35,232 bases of DNA from an uncultured Demequina sp. (GCF_913055775.1 NZ_CAJXJX010000009.1:1-35232), one strand, 5' to 3'; counted from the first letter of the stretch, positions 18,648 to 27,896 are shown. Made by a program: numbers and translations. The notes: generated by a model from the sequence alone, not told the origin.

Positions 18648-19994
18648 ATGAACGAGGCAGCCCTCGAGGCCGCCGGCGTCGATTCGTACCGCACACGCGA
18701 GGCGAAGCAGCAGCCGACGTGGCCTGACCAGGACGCGCTCGCGCGCGTCACCCCCCGACTCGAGCAGGTCCCTCCGCTGGTGTTCGCCGGCGAGGCGGAC
18801 GTGCTGCGCGAGCATCTTGCGGCCGCGGGCCGCGGCGAGGCCTTCGTCCTGCAAGGCGGCGACTGCGCGGAGATCTTCGCGGAGGCGACCGCGGATCGGA
18901 TCCGCAACAAGATCAAGACCATCCTGCAGATGGCGGTGATCCTGACCTATGGCGCGTCGACGCCGGTGGTCAAGATCGGACGCATGGCCGGGCAGTACGC
19001 CAAGCCGCGCTCGGCGGACACCGAGACGCGCGATGGCGTCACGCTGCCCACGTACCGGGGCGACATCGTCAACTCGCACGCCTTCACCGAGGAGGCCCGT
19101 GTTCCGAACCCCGAGCGGCTCATGGACGCGTACCACGTGTCCGCATCGACGCTCAATCTGATCCGCGCGTTCACGCAGGGAGGCTTCGCCGACCTGAGGC
19201 TCGTGCACGCCTGGAACAAGGGCTTCGCGGCGAACCCGGCGTACTCGGCGTACGACCGCATGGCGGCGGAGATCGACCGCGCGGTGCGCTTCATGGGCGC
19301 CGCGGGCGGGGACTTCGATGCGCTCAAGACCGTCGACCTGTTCTCGAGCCACGAGGCGCTCTTGCTCGACTACGAGCGAGCGCTCACGCGCATCGACTCG
19401 CGGTCTGGTCGGGCGTACGACTGCTCGGCGCACTTCCTGTGGATCGGCGAGCGCACGCGCGAGCTGGACGGGGCGCACGTCGAGTTCATGTCGAGGATCC
19501 ACAACCCGATCGGCGTCAAGCTGGGCCCGACGGCCACGGTGACCGATGCGGTTGCGCTCGCGGAGAAGCTCAACCCCGACAACGTCGAGGGGCGCATCAC
19601 GTTCGTGGCGCGCATGGGCGCTCAGCACGTGCGTGAGGCGCTGCCGCCGCTCGTCGAGGGCGTGCGGGACGCAGGGCTCAACGTGACCTGGCTGACGGAC
19701 CCGATGCACGGCAACACGTTCACGTCGGACTCGGGCTTCAAGACCCGTCGCTTCGAGACCATCCTCGACGAGGTCACCGGCTTCTTCGAGGTGCACGGCG
19801 CGGCCGGCACCGTCCCTGGAGGGCTCCACGTCGAGCTCACCGGTGACGACGTCACCGAAGTCATGGGCGGCACCGAGGAGATCGACGACGACGGGCTCGC
19901 CCGGCGCTACGAGACCAAGGTCGACCCGCGCCTCAACCACCAGCAGTCGCTGGAGATGGCGTTCAAGGTGTCGGAGCTGCTGAGCGCGCGTTAG
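18648..19994 (+). CDS. aroG: 3-deoxy-7-phosphoheptulonate synthase, class II
   Basis: FVLQGGDCAEIFAEATADRIRNKIKTILQMAVILTYGASTPVVKIGRMAGQYAKPRS...TWLTDPMHGNT. Confidence 0.96.
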   Translation: MNEAALEAAGVDSYRTREAKQQPTWPDQDALARVTPRLEQVPPLVFAGEADVLREHLAAAGRGEAFVLQGGDCAEIFAEATADRIRNKIKTILQMAVILTYGASTPVVKIGRMAGQYAKPRSADTETRDGVTLPTYRGDIVNSHAFTEEARVPNPERLMDAYHVSASTLNLIRAFTQGGFADLRLVHAWNKGFAANPAYSAYDRMAAEIDRAVRFMGAAGGDFDALKTVDLFSSHEALLLDYERALTRIDSRSGRAYDCSAHFLWIGERTRELDGAHVEFMSRIHNPIGVKLGPTATVTDAVALAEKLNPDNVEGRITFVARMGAQHVREALPPLVEGVRDAGLNVTWLTDPMHGNTFTSDSGFKTRRFETILDEVTGFFEVHGAAGTVPGGLHVELTGDDVTEVMGGTEEIDDDGLARRYETKVDPRLNHQQSLEMAFKVSELLSAR

Positions 19995-20013
19995 TCAAGC
20001 GACCCCAGAACTG

Positions 20014-20055
20014 CGGAGGGCCGATGCGCGGGGGGACCCGCGCCTCGGCCCTCCG
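20014..20055. terminator. Bidirectional hairpin between convergent aroG and Ser/Thr kinase gene
   Basis: CGGAGGGCCG-at-GCGCGGG-ggga-CCCGCGC-ct-CGGCCCTCCG. Confidence 0.8.
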
Positions 20056-20067
20056 TTGCGTCTGGCG

Positions 20068-22029
20068 TCAACTGTCGTAGATGAGCGTCACGGTGTCGCC
20101 GACCTCGAGCTCGGTGCCGGGATCCGGCCGCTGATCGACCACGAACTCCGGCGTGGTCCACGGCCACACGTTCGCCGCCTCGAGGTTGACCTCGAGGCCC
20201 AGCTCCTCGAGCTCGGTGGTGGCCTGCTCGACGCGGTTGTACGTGAAGTCCGGCACCGGAACCAGCGGCGGCCCCTCGGACACGACGATGGTGATCGCCT
20301 GGGTCCTGGTGCCCTCGGCGCCGGCAGACGGGTCCTGGCTGAAGACGTAGCCCTCGGGCTGGTCGAGCGTGCGCTCGTAGGTCACGGTGACATCCATGGC
20401 GTCGCGTTCGAGGCGCGCGATCGCGTCCTCCTCGATCAAGCCGACCACGTCCGCCACCTCGATGGGCGCGGGACCGTCGGACACCTCGAGCGAGATCTCG
20501 GTGTCATGCCGGATGGAGGAGCCTTCCTCCTCGGAGATCCCCGTGACGATGCCTTGCGGAACCGTGTCGGAGAACGTGCGGTCGGTCTCGCCCACGGGGA
20601 AGCCAGCGTCGCGCAGTTCGGTGATGGCGTCATCCTCGGACAGCCCGAGGACCGCGGGCACGGTCTCCTCGCGGGCGCCGTCGGAGACCACCAGGACGAC
20701 CTCGCTGCCATCCGGCGCCTGCGAGTTCATGGTCGGTTCGGTGCCGATCGCGATGCCTTGGGCGATCGTGTCGTGGAACTCGTTGTCGATGATGACGGAG
20801 AAGCCCAGGCCCTCGAGGATGCCGCGTGCCGCGTCCTCCGGCTCGCCCTGCACCGAGGGCACCGTGGTATAGGCGCCGGGGCCCACGGAGTTGTACCACC
20901 ACAGGCCCAGCCCGCCCAGGACCAGGAGCGTCGCGAAGACGGCTCCCAGCCACCAGCCAGCGCGGTGCTTGTTCTCCTCGGGCTCGATGGCCTCGGGGTC
21001 GTCCAGCAGCTCGGCATCCATGACATCGACCGCGATCGCGTCGCCGCCCAGGCCGATCGGCAGCGCGATGGTCGAGCCCGCGGGCTGGTCCTCGAGCACC
21101 GTGGTCTCGCCCTCGTCGTGCTGCACGGGGACCGCGCCCGACGGGGGATCGGCCCGGCGCGCGAGGGTGGGCTCGTCGATGAGAGTGCGCGCGGCACGCA
21201 CGAGGCCCAGGGCGGCGCCGGCGTCTGCCGGCCGCACGGATGCCTCCCTCGCGGTGAACGACGCCACCAGCTCGTCGAGCTCGGGTGGCAGCCACGGGGC
21301 GGCAGCGGACGGCGGCGGGACGTCCTCGTGAACGTGGCGTGACGCGACGCCGAGCGCAGTCTGCGCAGTGAAGGGCTGCCGGCCGGTCACCATCTCGTAC
21401 AGCAGAATGCCGGCCGCGTAGACGTCGGCGCGGGCATCGGCGTCGCCGCTGGCGACCAGCTCGGGGGCCAGGTAGGCGACGGTGCCGAGGAGCATTCCCG
21501 ACGTCGTGCTCGTGACCTCGGTGACGGCGCGCGCGAGGCCGAAGTCGGCCAGCTTGGGCTGCTCGGTGTCGTCGAGCAGGACGTTCTCCGGCTTCACGTC
21601 GCGGTGCACGAGGCCCTTGTTGTGCGCGGCGGCCAGGGCGTCGAGCACGGCCTCGGTGATCGCGAGGGAGTCGCCGACCGTGAGGGTCAGTTCGTGGGAC
21701 ATGCGTTCGCGCAGGTTCTCGCCCTCGACGTACTCCATGGTCAGGTACGAGACCGAGCCATCGATGCCCTGGTCATACACGCGGACCATGCCGGGGTGCG
21801 TGAGCCGCGCGGCGGCCTTGGCTTCGCGCTGGAAGCGGGCGACGAAGTCCGACTCGCTCGCGTCTGCGGCGAGGTGCGGGTGCATGACCTTGAGCGCGAC
21901 GTCCCGCTCGAGGCGCTGATCGTGTGCCACGTAGACCGTCGCCATGCCCCCCGCAGCGATGCGTTCGCGCACCTCGTAGCGGCCGTCGATAAGACGGCCG
22001 ATCAGCGGGTCGGTCATCGTGTCGGACAC
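20068..22029 (-). CDS. Ser/Thr protein kinase with C-terminal PASTA domains (PknL/PknB-like)
   Basis: YEVRERIAAGGMATVYVAHDQRLERDVALKVM, LVHRDVKPENVLLDD, ADFGLARA, one TM, four PASTA-like repeats. GTG at 22029 chosen from TAGAAT-N7-GTG; ATG at 22017 or 22038 possible. Confidence 0.93.
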   Translation of the reverse strand: MSDTMTDPLIGRLIDGRYEVRERIAAGGMATVYVAHDQRLERDVALKVMHPHLAADASESDFVARFQREAKAAARLTHPGMVRVYDQGIDGSVSYLTMEYVEGENLRERMSHELTLTVGDSLAITEAVLDALAAAHNKGLVHRDVKPENVLLDDTEQPKLADFGLARAVTEVTSTTSGMLLGTVAYLAPELVASGDADARADVYAAGILLYEMVTGRQPFTAQTALGVASRHVHEDVPPPSAAAPWLPPELDELVASFTAREASVRPADAGAALGLVRAARTLIDEPTLARRADPPSGAVPVQHDEGETTVLEDQPAGSTIALPIGLGGDAIAVDVMDAELLDDPEAIEPEENKHRAGWWLGAVFATLLVLGGLGLWWYNSVGPGAYTTVPSVQGEPEDAARGILEGLGFSVIIDNEFHDTIAQGIAIGTEPTMNSQAPDGSEVVLVVSDGAREETVPAVLGLSEDDAITELRDAGFPVGETDRTFSDTVPQGIVTGISEEEGSSIRHDTEISLEVSDGPAPIEVADVVGLIEEDAIARLERDAMDVTVTYERTLDQPEGYVFSQDPSAGAEGTRTQAITIVVSEGPPLVPVPDFTYNRVEQATTELEELGLEVNLEAANVWPWTTPEFVVDQRPDPGTELEVGDTVTLIYDS

Positions 22030-22092
22030 AAAGGTCATTCTAGGCTGGCCGGTGAGTGAATCGGCGACACCCGCGCCGGGCATCGTGCTGGA

Positions 22093-23466
22093 CTAGAAGC
22101 GGTTCATGAGGGCGAGCACGGAGGCCACGTACTGGCGGGTGTCGGCGTGCATGCCGTACTTCCTGACGCCCGCCTCGCCCTGGTAGTAGCCCGCGATCGC
22201 AGTCTCGAGCGAGCGTCCCCCGCGCTGCAGGTGGCTCAGGAGAGCGACGCCAGCGGTGACGTTGTCCTGCGGGACCAGGAGGTTCAGCTCCCGGCCCACC
22301 AGGTCCGAGACCCACGCGCCCGTGCTGGGGATGACCTGCATGGCGCCGATCGCGTTGGCGGGGGAGACCGCCCGCATGTTGAAGCCGGACTCCTGGTAGG
22401 CGATGGCCTGGGCCAGGGCAGGGTCGACGCCGTACTGCCGAGCCGTGGCGACGATCATCGCCTGCATCTCGTCGCGCGTAGGGACGTCCATCGCGTTGAG
22501 CGTGGCCTTGTTCTGGTTCGCGGCTCCCACGACCGGCGCGGAGTAGGTGCGGCCCAGGAAGGTGTCGCCCACGAGGCCCGAGGGCACTCCGCCGGGGATG
22601 GTCAGCCGTTGGCCGATGCGAATGAGGGAGGGGTTCTTGATGCCGTTCGCACTGACGATCGACGAGGTCGAGACGCCGAAGCGCGAGGCAATCCTCGCGA
22701 GGGTGTCGCCAGCGACCACGGTGTAGGTCTGGGTGGTGCCGCCGAAGTCGCCCAGGTTGTCGCCGGTGGCGAGCTGGGGAGCAGCGCCCCCCGATGTGGC
22801 GGGCGAGGTGCCCGCGGCGGTGCCGCCCGGGATCGACAGCTTCTGGCCCACGCGGATGGTCGCGCGCGCATCGAGATCGTTGGCTCGGGTGATGGCTGCG
22901 ACCGAGACGCCGTAGCGGCGGGCGAGGTCCCACACCGTGTCACCGCTCGCGACGGTGTGACTGGTGGCGCCGGACGCGGTCGTCGACGCCACGGTCGTGG
23001 CACCCGACGCGTTCGAACCACCACCCGTTCCTCCCGAGGCGCCGTCGATCGTGAGCGTCTGGCCCACGCGGATGACGGCGCCACTGCCGAGGTTGTTCGC
23101 CTTGATGATCGCGGACACCGTGGTGCCGTAGCGGCGCGCGAGATCCCAGACGGTGTCGCCCGCGACGACGGTGTGCATGCCCGCCGAGCGCGAGGCCTTC
23201 GACGCTGACGAGCCGGACGAGGTCGGGATGGTGAGTGTCTGACCGATCACGATCATCGCTCGGGCGTTGAGGCCGTTCGCGTCGACGATCGCGGAGGTGG
23301 ACGAGCCATAGCGGTGAGCGAGAGCGCTCACGGTGTCGCCAGGCTGGACCCGGTGCGACTCGTCTGCGGCCGCCGGGATCGCGCCCAGGGCGCTGGTCGA
23401 CAGTGCGGCAGCGACAGCGATGGCGGCGGTCCGTGGTCCGGGCGTGCGGAAGGAGCGACGTCCCAC
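22093..23466 (-). CDS. Secreted LysM (x4) lytic transglycosylase-like cell wall enzyme
   Basis: Four LysM repeats (e.g. HTVVAGDTVWDLARRYGTTVSAIIKANNLGSGAVIRVGQTLTI) plus SLT-like domain (MQAMIVATARQYGVDPALAQAIAYQESGFNMRAVSPANAIGAMQVIP). GTG at 23466 with GAGGAGA SD followed by signal peptide; the long upstream ORF extension is not credible. Confidence 0.9.
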   Translation of the reverse strand: MGRRSFRTPGPRTAAIAVAAALSTSALGAIPAAADESHRVQPGDTVSALAHRYGSSTSAIVDANGLNARAMIVIGQTLTIPTSSGSSASKASRSAGMHTVVAGDTVWDLARRYGTTVSAIIKANNLGSGAVIRVGQTLTIDGASGGTGGGSNASGATTVASTTASGATSHTVASGDTVWDLARRYGVSVAAITRANDLDARATIRVGQKLSIPGGTAAGTSPATSGGAAPQLATGDNLGDFGGTTQTYTVVAGDTLARIASRFGVSTSSIVSANGIKNPSLIRIGQRLTIPGGVPSGLVGDTFLGRTYSAPVVGAANQNKATLNAMDVPTRDEMQAMIVATARQYGVDPALAQAIAYQESGFNMRAVSPANAIGAMQVIPSTGAWVSDLVGRELNLLVPQDNVTAGVALLSHLQRGGRSLETAIAGYYQGEAGVRKYGMHADTRQYVASVLALMNRF

Positions 23467-23488
23467 GAGGATCTCCTCACTGAGACAA

Positions 23489-23524
23489 ATGTGTCTCATG
23501 TGACTGATGTGACACATGTGACTG
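23489..23524 (-). promoter_or_regulatory. Array of four tandem 9-bp repeats upstream of LysM/SLT gene
   Basis: Plus strand: ATGTGTCTC ATGTGACTG ATGTGACAC ATGTGACTG; minus strand: CAGTCACAT GTGTCACAT CAGTCACAT GAGACACAT. Confidence 0.75.
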
Positions 23525-23635
23525 TAACCCCGCGATGGAGCATTGGCAAGGGTGGGGACGTGGCCGGTCGCCGGTGCGGGGGTGAAAGCAGTCCACGTGT
23601 CCGCCGAGGTGCCGGGAGTTTGTAGTCTGAGAGGC

Positions 23636-23986
23636 GTGAACGATTCGATCGCGTGGCTCACTGTCCCGGAATTCGCCGAGGCGCTCGGCGTGCGTGCCTC
23701 CGACATCCGCGAGCAGCTGAGGCTGCGCACCATCGTCGCGGTCCGTCGTGGGGACAACCAGGCCTGGTCCATGCCGGCGGACTTCATCATCGACGATGGG
23801 TCAGGGCCGCGGGTGCTCCCCACGCTTCACGGCACCTTCACGCTGCTCGCGGACGGCGGTTTCACCGACGAGGAGTCCGTGGAGTGGCTGACCTCCGAGT
23901 CCGAGGAGCTCGGCAGCACGCCCCTCCAGGCGCTGCGCGACGGCAAGCGGGCGCCGGTGCGGCGGGCGGCGCAGACGCTGTTCTAG
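23636..23986 (+). CDS. Rv2175c-like winged-helix DNA-binding protein
   Basis: VNDSIAWLTVPEFAEALGVRASDIREQLRLRTIVAVRRGDNQAWSMPADFI...LPTLHGTFTLLADGGFTDEESVEWL; TAGTCT-N7-GTG start; neighbours a PknL-like kinase. Confidence 0.8.
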   Translation: MNDSIAWLTVPEFAEALGVRASDIREQLRLRTIVAVRRGDNQAWSMPADFIIDDGSGPRVLPTLHGTFTLLADGGFTDEESVEWLTSESEELGSTPLQALRDGKRAPVRRAAQTLF

Positions 23987-24007
23987 CGGAGTGCGGGCGA
24001 CTCGCGC

Positions 24008-25084
24008 TCAGGCTGAGCGGGCCACCGCCCGGTCGATGAGCGCGTTGATGAGCCCTGCGCCGCGCGCGTCGAGGTCTGCCGATGCGAGGCCCGACCGGGC
24101 CGCCGCGGCGCGCTCGGCGACCTGCGCCTCGCACCATGCCACCGCATCGGTCGAGGTGATCGTGGCCACCGCATCGGCGACGTCGTGGTCCGATGCCGTG
24201 CGGTTGCCGAGCGCACGCGCGATGCGGGCGCGTCCGTGGTCGTCGGTCGTGGTCCATGCCCTCCACAGCACGAGCGTGCGCTTGCCTTCGCGGACGTCGT
24301 CGCCGGCGGGCTTGCCCGTGACCGCGGGCGACCCGGTGAGCCCCAAGAGGTCGTCGCGCACCTGGAAGGCGATGCCGAGCTCGACACCTGCATCGCGCAT
24401 CGTCGCGACGCGTTCTGCCGACGCTCCCGCCAGCGCCGCGCCGAGCCCGAGCGGGTGCTCGGCCGTATACGACGCGGTTTTCGACCGCATGACGGACACG
24501 ATCTCCTGCTCCTGATCGGCGAGCGCGTCGAGCGGCTGGGCGGCGGCGCGCATGTCCGCGTACTGTCCCGCCGTCACGAGATCCGCCATGTCCGAGAACA
24601 GCTCGCCGACGGTGGATGCGGTCCCCGGCGTCAGGCGAGAGGTGGCGCGCACGAGCGACCGCTGGCATGCCATCAGCGCCAGATCGCCGGCGAGGATGCC
24701 GCCAGCCGCTCCGTAGGAGTCGGAGTCTCCCGACCACCCGTGGTTCCGGTGGATCCCTGCGATCACGCGATGAGCGGCAGGCTTGCCGCGGCGCATGTCG
24801 GAGTCGTCGAGCACGTCGTCATGCAGGAGGGCAGCGGTCTGGAACAGCTCGAGCGCCGCCGCGGCCTCGATCGCCACGTCGTCGTCATCGCCACCGTGAG
24901 CGACGTACGAGGACAACAGGAGCAGAGCCCGGAGGCGCTTGCCGCCTCGCGAATGCGAGATCAAGGGAGCGGTGAGGTCCACGTGCGACGGGCCCGCCGG
25001 CCTGACGGCGTCGCTCGTCGCACGGAGCGTGGCGGCGATGCGCTCGTCGGTGCGTGCCTTCCAGGTCGCGAAGGAGTCGGTCAC
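24008..25084 (-). CDS. Polyprenyl (geranylgeranyl-type) diphosphate synthase
   Basis: First Asp-rich motif LLHDDVLDDSDMRRGKPAAHR, second FQVRDDLLG; GKPAGDDVREGKRTLVL. Confidence 0.94.
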   Translation of the reverse strand: MTDSFATWKARTDERIAATLRATSDAVRPAGPSHVDLTAPLISHSRGGKRLRALLLLSSYVAHGGDDDDVAIEAAAALELFQTAALLHDDVLDDSDMRRGKPAAHRVIAGIHRNHGWSGDSDSYGAAGGILAGDLALMACQRSLVRATSRLTPGTASTVGELFSDMADLVTAGQYADMRAAAQPLDALADQEQEIVSVMRSKTASYTAEHPLGLGAALAGASAERVATMRDAGVELGIAFQVRDDLLGLTGSPAVTGKPAGDDVREGKRTLVLWRAWTTTDDHGRARIARALGNRTASDHDVADAVATITSTDAVAWCEAQVAERAAAARSGLASADLDARGAGLINALIDRAVARSA

Positions 25085-25215
25085 GCCCCCACACTAGGGC
25101 GTCACGGACTCCCGCCCGCACGCGTCGTCCCCAGGCCTGTGTGCCCGCCGGTCCCTCCACAGCACGGTGGGTGCCCGCGTGCGCCCACGCTCCGCCGCCG
25201 ACAACGATCGTCGGC

Positions 25216-26259
25216 ATGAGCATGCGAGTGATTCGAGGCCCGGGCGAGCTGATCGCCGCCATTCCCGTCCTCCTGGGCTTCGTCCCGCACGAATCTGTGG
25301 TCGTCATCGGGCTCGGGCCCGGCGGCGAGCTCGGCACCGTCATGCGTGCCGACAGGGCGGATCTGCTCATCGGGGACCTTGCACGCGAGATCCATGACGG
25401 GGTGCGTGCGAGGCTGCGCGCCGACCGAGTCTCGCGGGTCGTCATCGTGTCCTTCACTGCCGAGGCCGTCCCTCTGGGGTGCGCTGCGGCCGACGGATTG
25501 GCCGTCGCGATCGATGGCACCGTCGATCGCGTCGACATGTGGACGTGCGACGGGCAGCACTATCGCGTCCCCGGGTGTGCCGACCCCCAGTGCTGTCCGG
25601 CGGACGGCACGCGCGTGCCCTGGGAGGCGACGGCGGCGCCCCCCGCGTCGGCTCTCGTCGCGACCTGCGCGGAGTGGACGGCGCCGGGTGCGGCTCACCT
25701 TCTTCGCGCCGACGCCCGTGAGCGCAGGCGCGCCGCTCGCGCGGGCGACCGCTGGTGGGCGCGGCGAGAGCAGGAGGGGTGGCGGCAGCGATCGTTGGAC
25801 CTGGTTCTCGAGTCGATGGGCCGCTCCGACGATGTTCTCGCCCTCGGTCGTGCCACCATCGCGATCCGGGACGTGCGCGTCAGGGACGGGGTGATCGTCC
25901 GGTGGCTGGGCGGGGGAGCGGACGCGGTCGCCGATGTCCTGGCAGGGCGGGCGACGGCAAAAGTGGCACGAGTGCTCGATGGCGCCCTGCGCGACGACGC
26001 CCGGTTGCCGCCCGCGCCTGAGGACACCGGGGACATCCTGGCGTGGTGCCGCTCGGCCGTCGCGCACGCCAGAAACCGCGATCGGGCTGCAGTCCTGGCC
26101 CTCGAGGCCGTCGCCGCGTGGTGGAGCGGCGATGTCAGGACGGCGTTGGATTCCGCGGACGCGGCGCTGGAATGCGATCCTGAGTACACGCTCGCGGGGC
26201 TCGTCGCGGATGTCTGTGCGGCCGGGCTCGAACCGGCATGGAGTCGATCATCGACGTGA
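25216..26259 (+). CDS. DUF4192 family protein
   Basis: MSMRVIRGPGELIAAIPVLLGFVPHESVVVIGLG...; position next to sigA is common in actinobacteria. Confidence 0.85.
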   Translation: MSMRVIRGPGELIAAIPVLLGFVPHESVVVIGLGPGGELGTVMRADRADLLIGDLAREIHDGVRARLRADRVSRVVIVSFTAEAVPLGCAAADGLAVAIDGTVDRVDMWTCDGQHYRVPGCADPQCCPADGTRVPWEATAAPPASALVATCAEWTAPGAAHLLRADARERRRAARAGDRWWARREQEGWRQRSLDLVLESMGRSDDVLALGRATIAIRDVRVRDGVIVRWLGGGADAVADVLAGRATAKVARVLDGALRDDARLPPAPEDTGDILAWCRSAVAHARNRDRAAVLALEAVAAWWSGDVRTALDSADAALECDPEYTLAGLVADVCAAGLEPAWSRSST

Positions 26260-26289
26260 AGAGGCCGAACGAGTTTCGGCGTGTCAGGC

Positions 26290-26315
26290 GGAACACTCGG
26301 GTACGGTTCTTCGTT
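26290..26315 (+). promoter_or_regulatory. Candidate sigma-R/SigH-type promoter upstream of sigA
   Basis: GGAAC (26290-26294)-N18-GTT (26313-26315); also a TATACT hexamer at 26315-26320. Confidence 0.5.
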
Positions 26316-26354
26316 ATACTTGAATGGATTTGCGCGAGACTGAAGGAGCCGCCC

Positions 26355-26420
26355 ATGCTCCCGAGGTCGTCTGAGAGGTTTCCGTGCCTCCCAGTACACC
26401 TGAGCGCCGTACCGGTGTGA
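26355..26420 (+). CDS. Putative 21-aa leader peptide upstream of and overlapping sigA
   Basis: AAGGAG (26343-26348)-N6-[27 protein letters not shown]; stop overlaps in-frame sigA ATG as TGATG (26418-26422). Confidence 0.45.
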   Translation: MLPRSSERFPCLPVHLSAVPV

Positions 26421-27820
26421 TGCGACACGCGCAGCAATCCGCCGCCCGCACGGGTGAGTCACGCTCCCGCGTGTCCTCTCGCGTCAAGAGATCTGTCCCC
26501 GTCGCCATGACGGCCGAGCCGAAGGAGAAGGCCACGACTACTGCAGCCGCGTCCAGTTCCAGCACGAGCGCCAGCAAGAAGTCGGCAGCCGCGTCGACCG
26601 CCAAGAAGGCACCGGCCAAGAGGAAGTCGCCCGCCGCGAAGACCGCGGCGAAGGCCGCTGAGTCGAAGGCCGAGCCGGCCGTCGACGAGGTCGAGAGCAC
26701 GGAGGAGAAGGCCACCGCGCGCAAGCCTGCGCGCAAGACGGCAGCCAAGAAGGCGCCGGCCAAGAAGGCGGCTGCTGATGCCGACACCGAGGAGCCGACC
26801 GAGGACGCGCCCGCGCAGGCGGACGACGGCGACGATGGCGACGACAAGCGCGGATTCGTGCTCGGCGCGGCTGACGACGACGCGCCCGTCCAGCAGGTGA
26901 TGACCGCTGGAGCCACTGCGGACCCGGTCAAGGACTACCTGAAGCAGATCGGCAAGGTGGCCCTCCTCAACGCGGAGCAGGAGGTCGACCTCGCCAAGCG
27001 CATCGAGGCCGGTCTGTTCGCGGAGGAGAAGCTGTCGAGCGGCGAGAAGCTCAAGCCCGAGCTGCGTCGCGAGCTCGAGTGGATCGCGAACGACGGTCGC
27101 CACGCGAAGAACCACCTGCTCGAGGCGAACCTCCGTCTCGTGGTCTCGCTCGCGAAGCGCTACACCGGTCGCGGCATGCTGTTCCTGGACCTGATCCAGG
27201 AGGGCAACCTGGGCCTCATCCGCGCGGTCGAGAAGTTCGACTACACCAAGGGCTACAAGTTCTCGACGTACGCGACCTGGTGGATCCGCCAGGCGATCAC
27301 GCGTGCGATGGCCGACCAGGCTCGCACCATTCGCATCCCGGTCCACATGGTCGAGGTCATCAACAAGCTCGCGCGCGTGCAGCGCCAGATGCTCCAGGAC
27401 CTGGGCCGCGAGCCCACGCCCGAGGAGCTGGCAGCCGAGCTGGACATGACGCCCGAGAAGGTGGTCGAGGTTCAGAAGTACGGCCGCGAGCCCATCTCGC
27501 TGCACACGCCGCTGGGCGAGGACGGCGACAGCGAGTTCGGTGACCTGATCGAGGACTCCGAGGCCGTCGTTCCGGCCGATGCGGTGGGCTTCACCCTGCT
27601 GCAGGAGGAGCTCACCAAGGTCATGGACACGCTGAGCGAGCGCGAGGCCGGCGTGGTCGGCATGCGCTTCGGCCTCACCGACGGCCAGCCCAAGACGCTC
27701 GACGAGATCGGCCGCGTGTTCGGCGTGACCCGTGAGCGCATCCGTCAGATCGAGTCCAAGACCATGTCGAAGCTGCGCCACCCGTCGCGCTCGCAGGTGC
27801 TTCGGGACTACCTCGACTGA
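26384..27820 (+). CDS. sigA: Primary RNA polymerase sigma factor (candidate starts: GTG 26384, ATG 26420, ATG 26507)
   Basis: [82 protein letters not shown]...[32 protein letters not shown]. Confidence 0.97.
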   Translation: MPPSTPERRTGVMRHAQQSAARTGESRSRVSSRVKRSVPVAMTAEPKEKATTTAAASSSSTSASKKSAAASTAKKAPAKRKSPAAKTAAKAAESKAEPAVDEVESTEEKATARKPARKTAAKKAPAKKAAADADTEEPTEDAPAQADDGDDGDDKRGFVLGAADDDAPVQQVMTAGATADPVKDYLKQIGKVALLNAEQEVDLAKRIEAGLFAEEKLSSGEKLKPELRRELEWIANDGRHAKNHLLEANLRLVVSLAKRYTGRGMLFLDLIQEGNLGLIRAVEKFDYTKGYKFSTYATWWIRQAITRAMADQARTIRIPVHMVEVINKLARVQRQMLQDLGREPTPEELAAELDMTPEKVVEVQKYGREPISLHTPLGEDGDSEFGDLIEDSEAVVPADAVGFTLLQEELTKVMDTLSEREAGVVGMRFGLTDGQPKTLDEIGRVFGVTRERIRQIESKTMSKLRHPSRSQVLRDYLD

Positions 27821-27840
27821 TTCTCCGCTTCACCGTTGTG

Positions 27841-27874
27841 CAGGCGTCTCGCTCCCACCGGAGCGGGGCGCCTG
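27841..27874. terminator. Terminator hairpin between convergent sigA and EamA gene
   Basis: CAGGCGTCTCGCTCC-cacc-GGAGCGGGGCGCCTG, 15-bp stem including two G/T wobbles, followed by TGCGTTTG. Confidence 0.8.
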
Positions 27875-27896
27875 TGCGTTTGCGACCGCTGCGGAG

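Noticed and set aside
17417-19940. Minus-strand ORFs of 501 and 439 aa opposite the phosphofructokinase and DAHP synthase genes
   Set aside because: Shadow frames of conserved plus-strand genes.
23489-23524. Considered as a CRISPR-like or mobile-element repeat
   Set aside because: The units are only 9 bp with no spacers; best read as a transcription-factor binding array.
23467-23823. N-terminal extension of the LysM ORF (ORF track runs to 23823)
   Set aside because: The extension crosses the repeat array and the divergent wHTH gene; GTG at 23466 has a good SD and is followed by a signal peptide.
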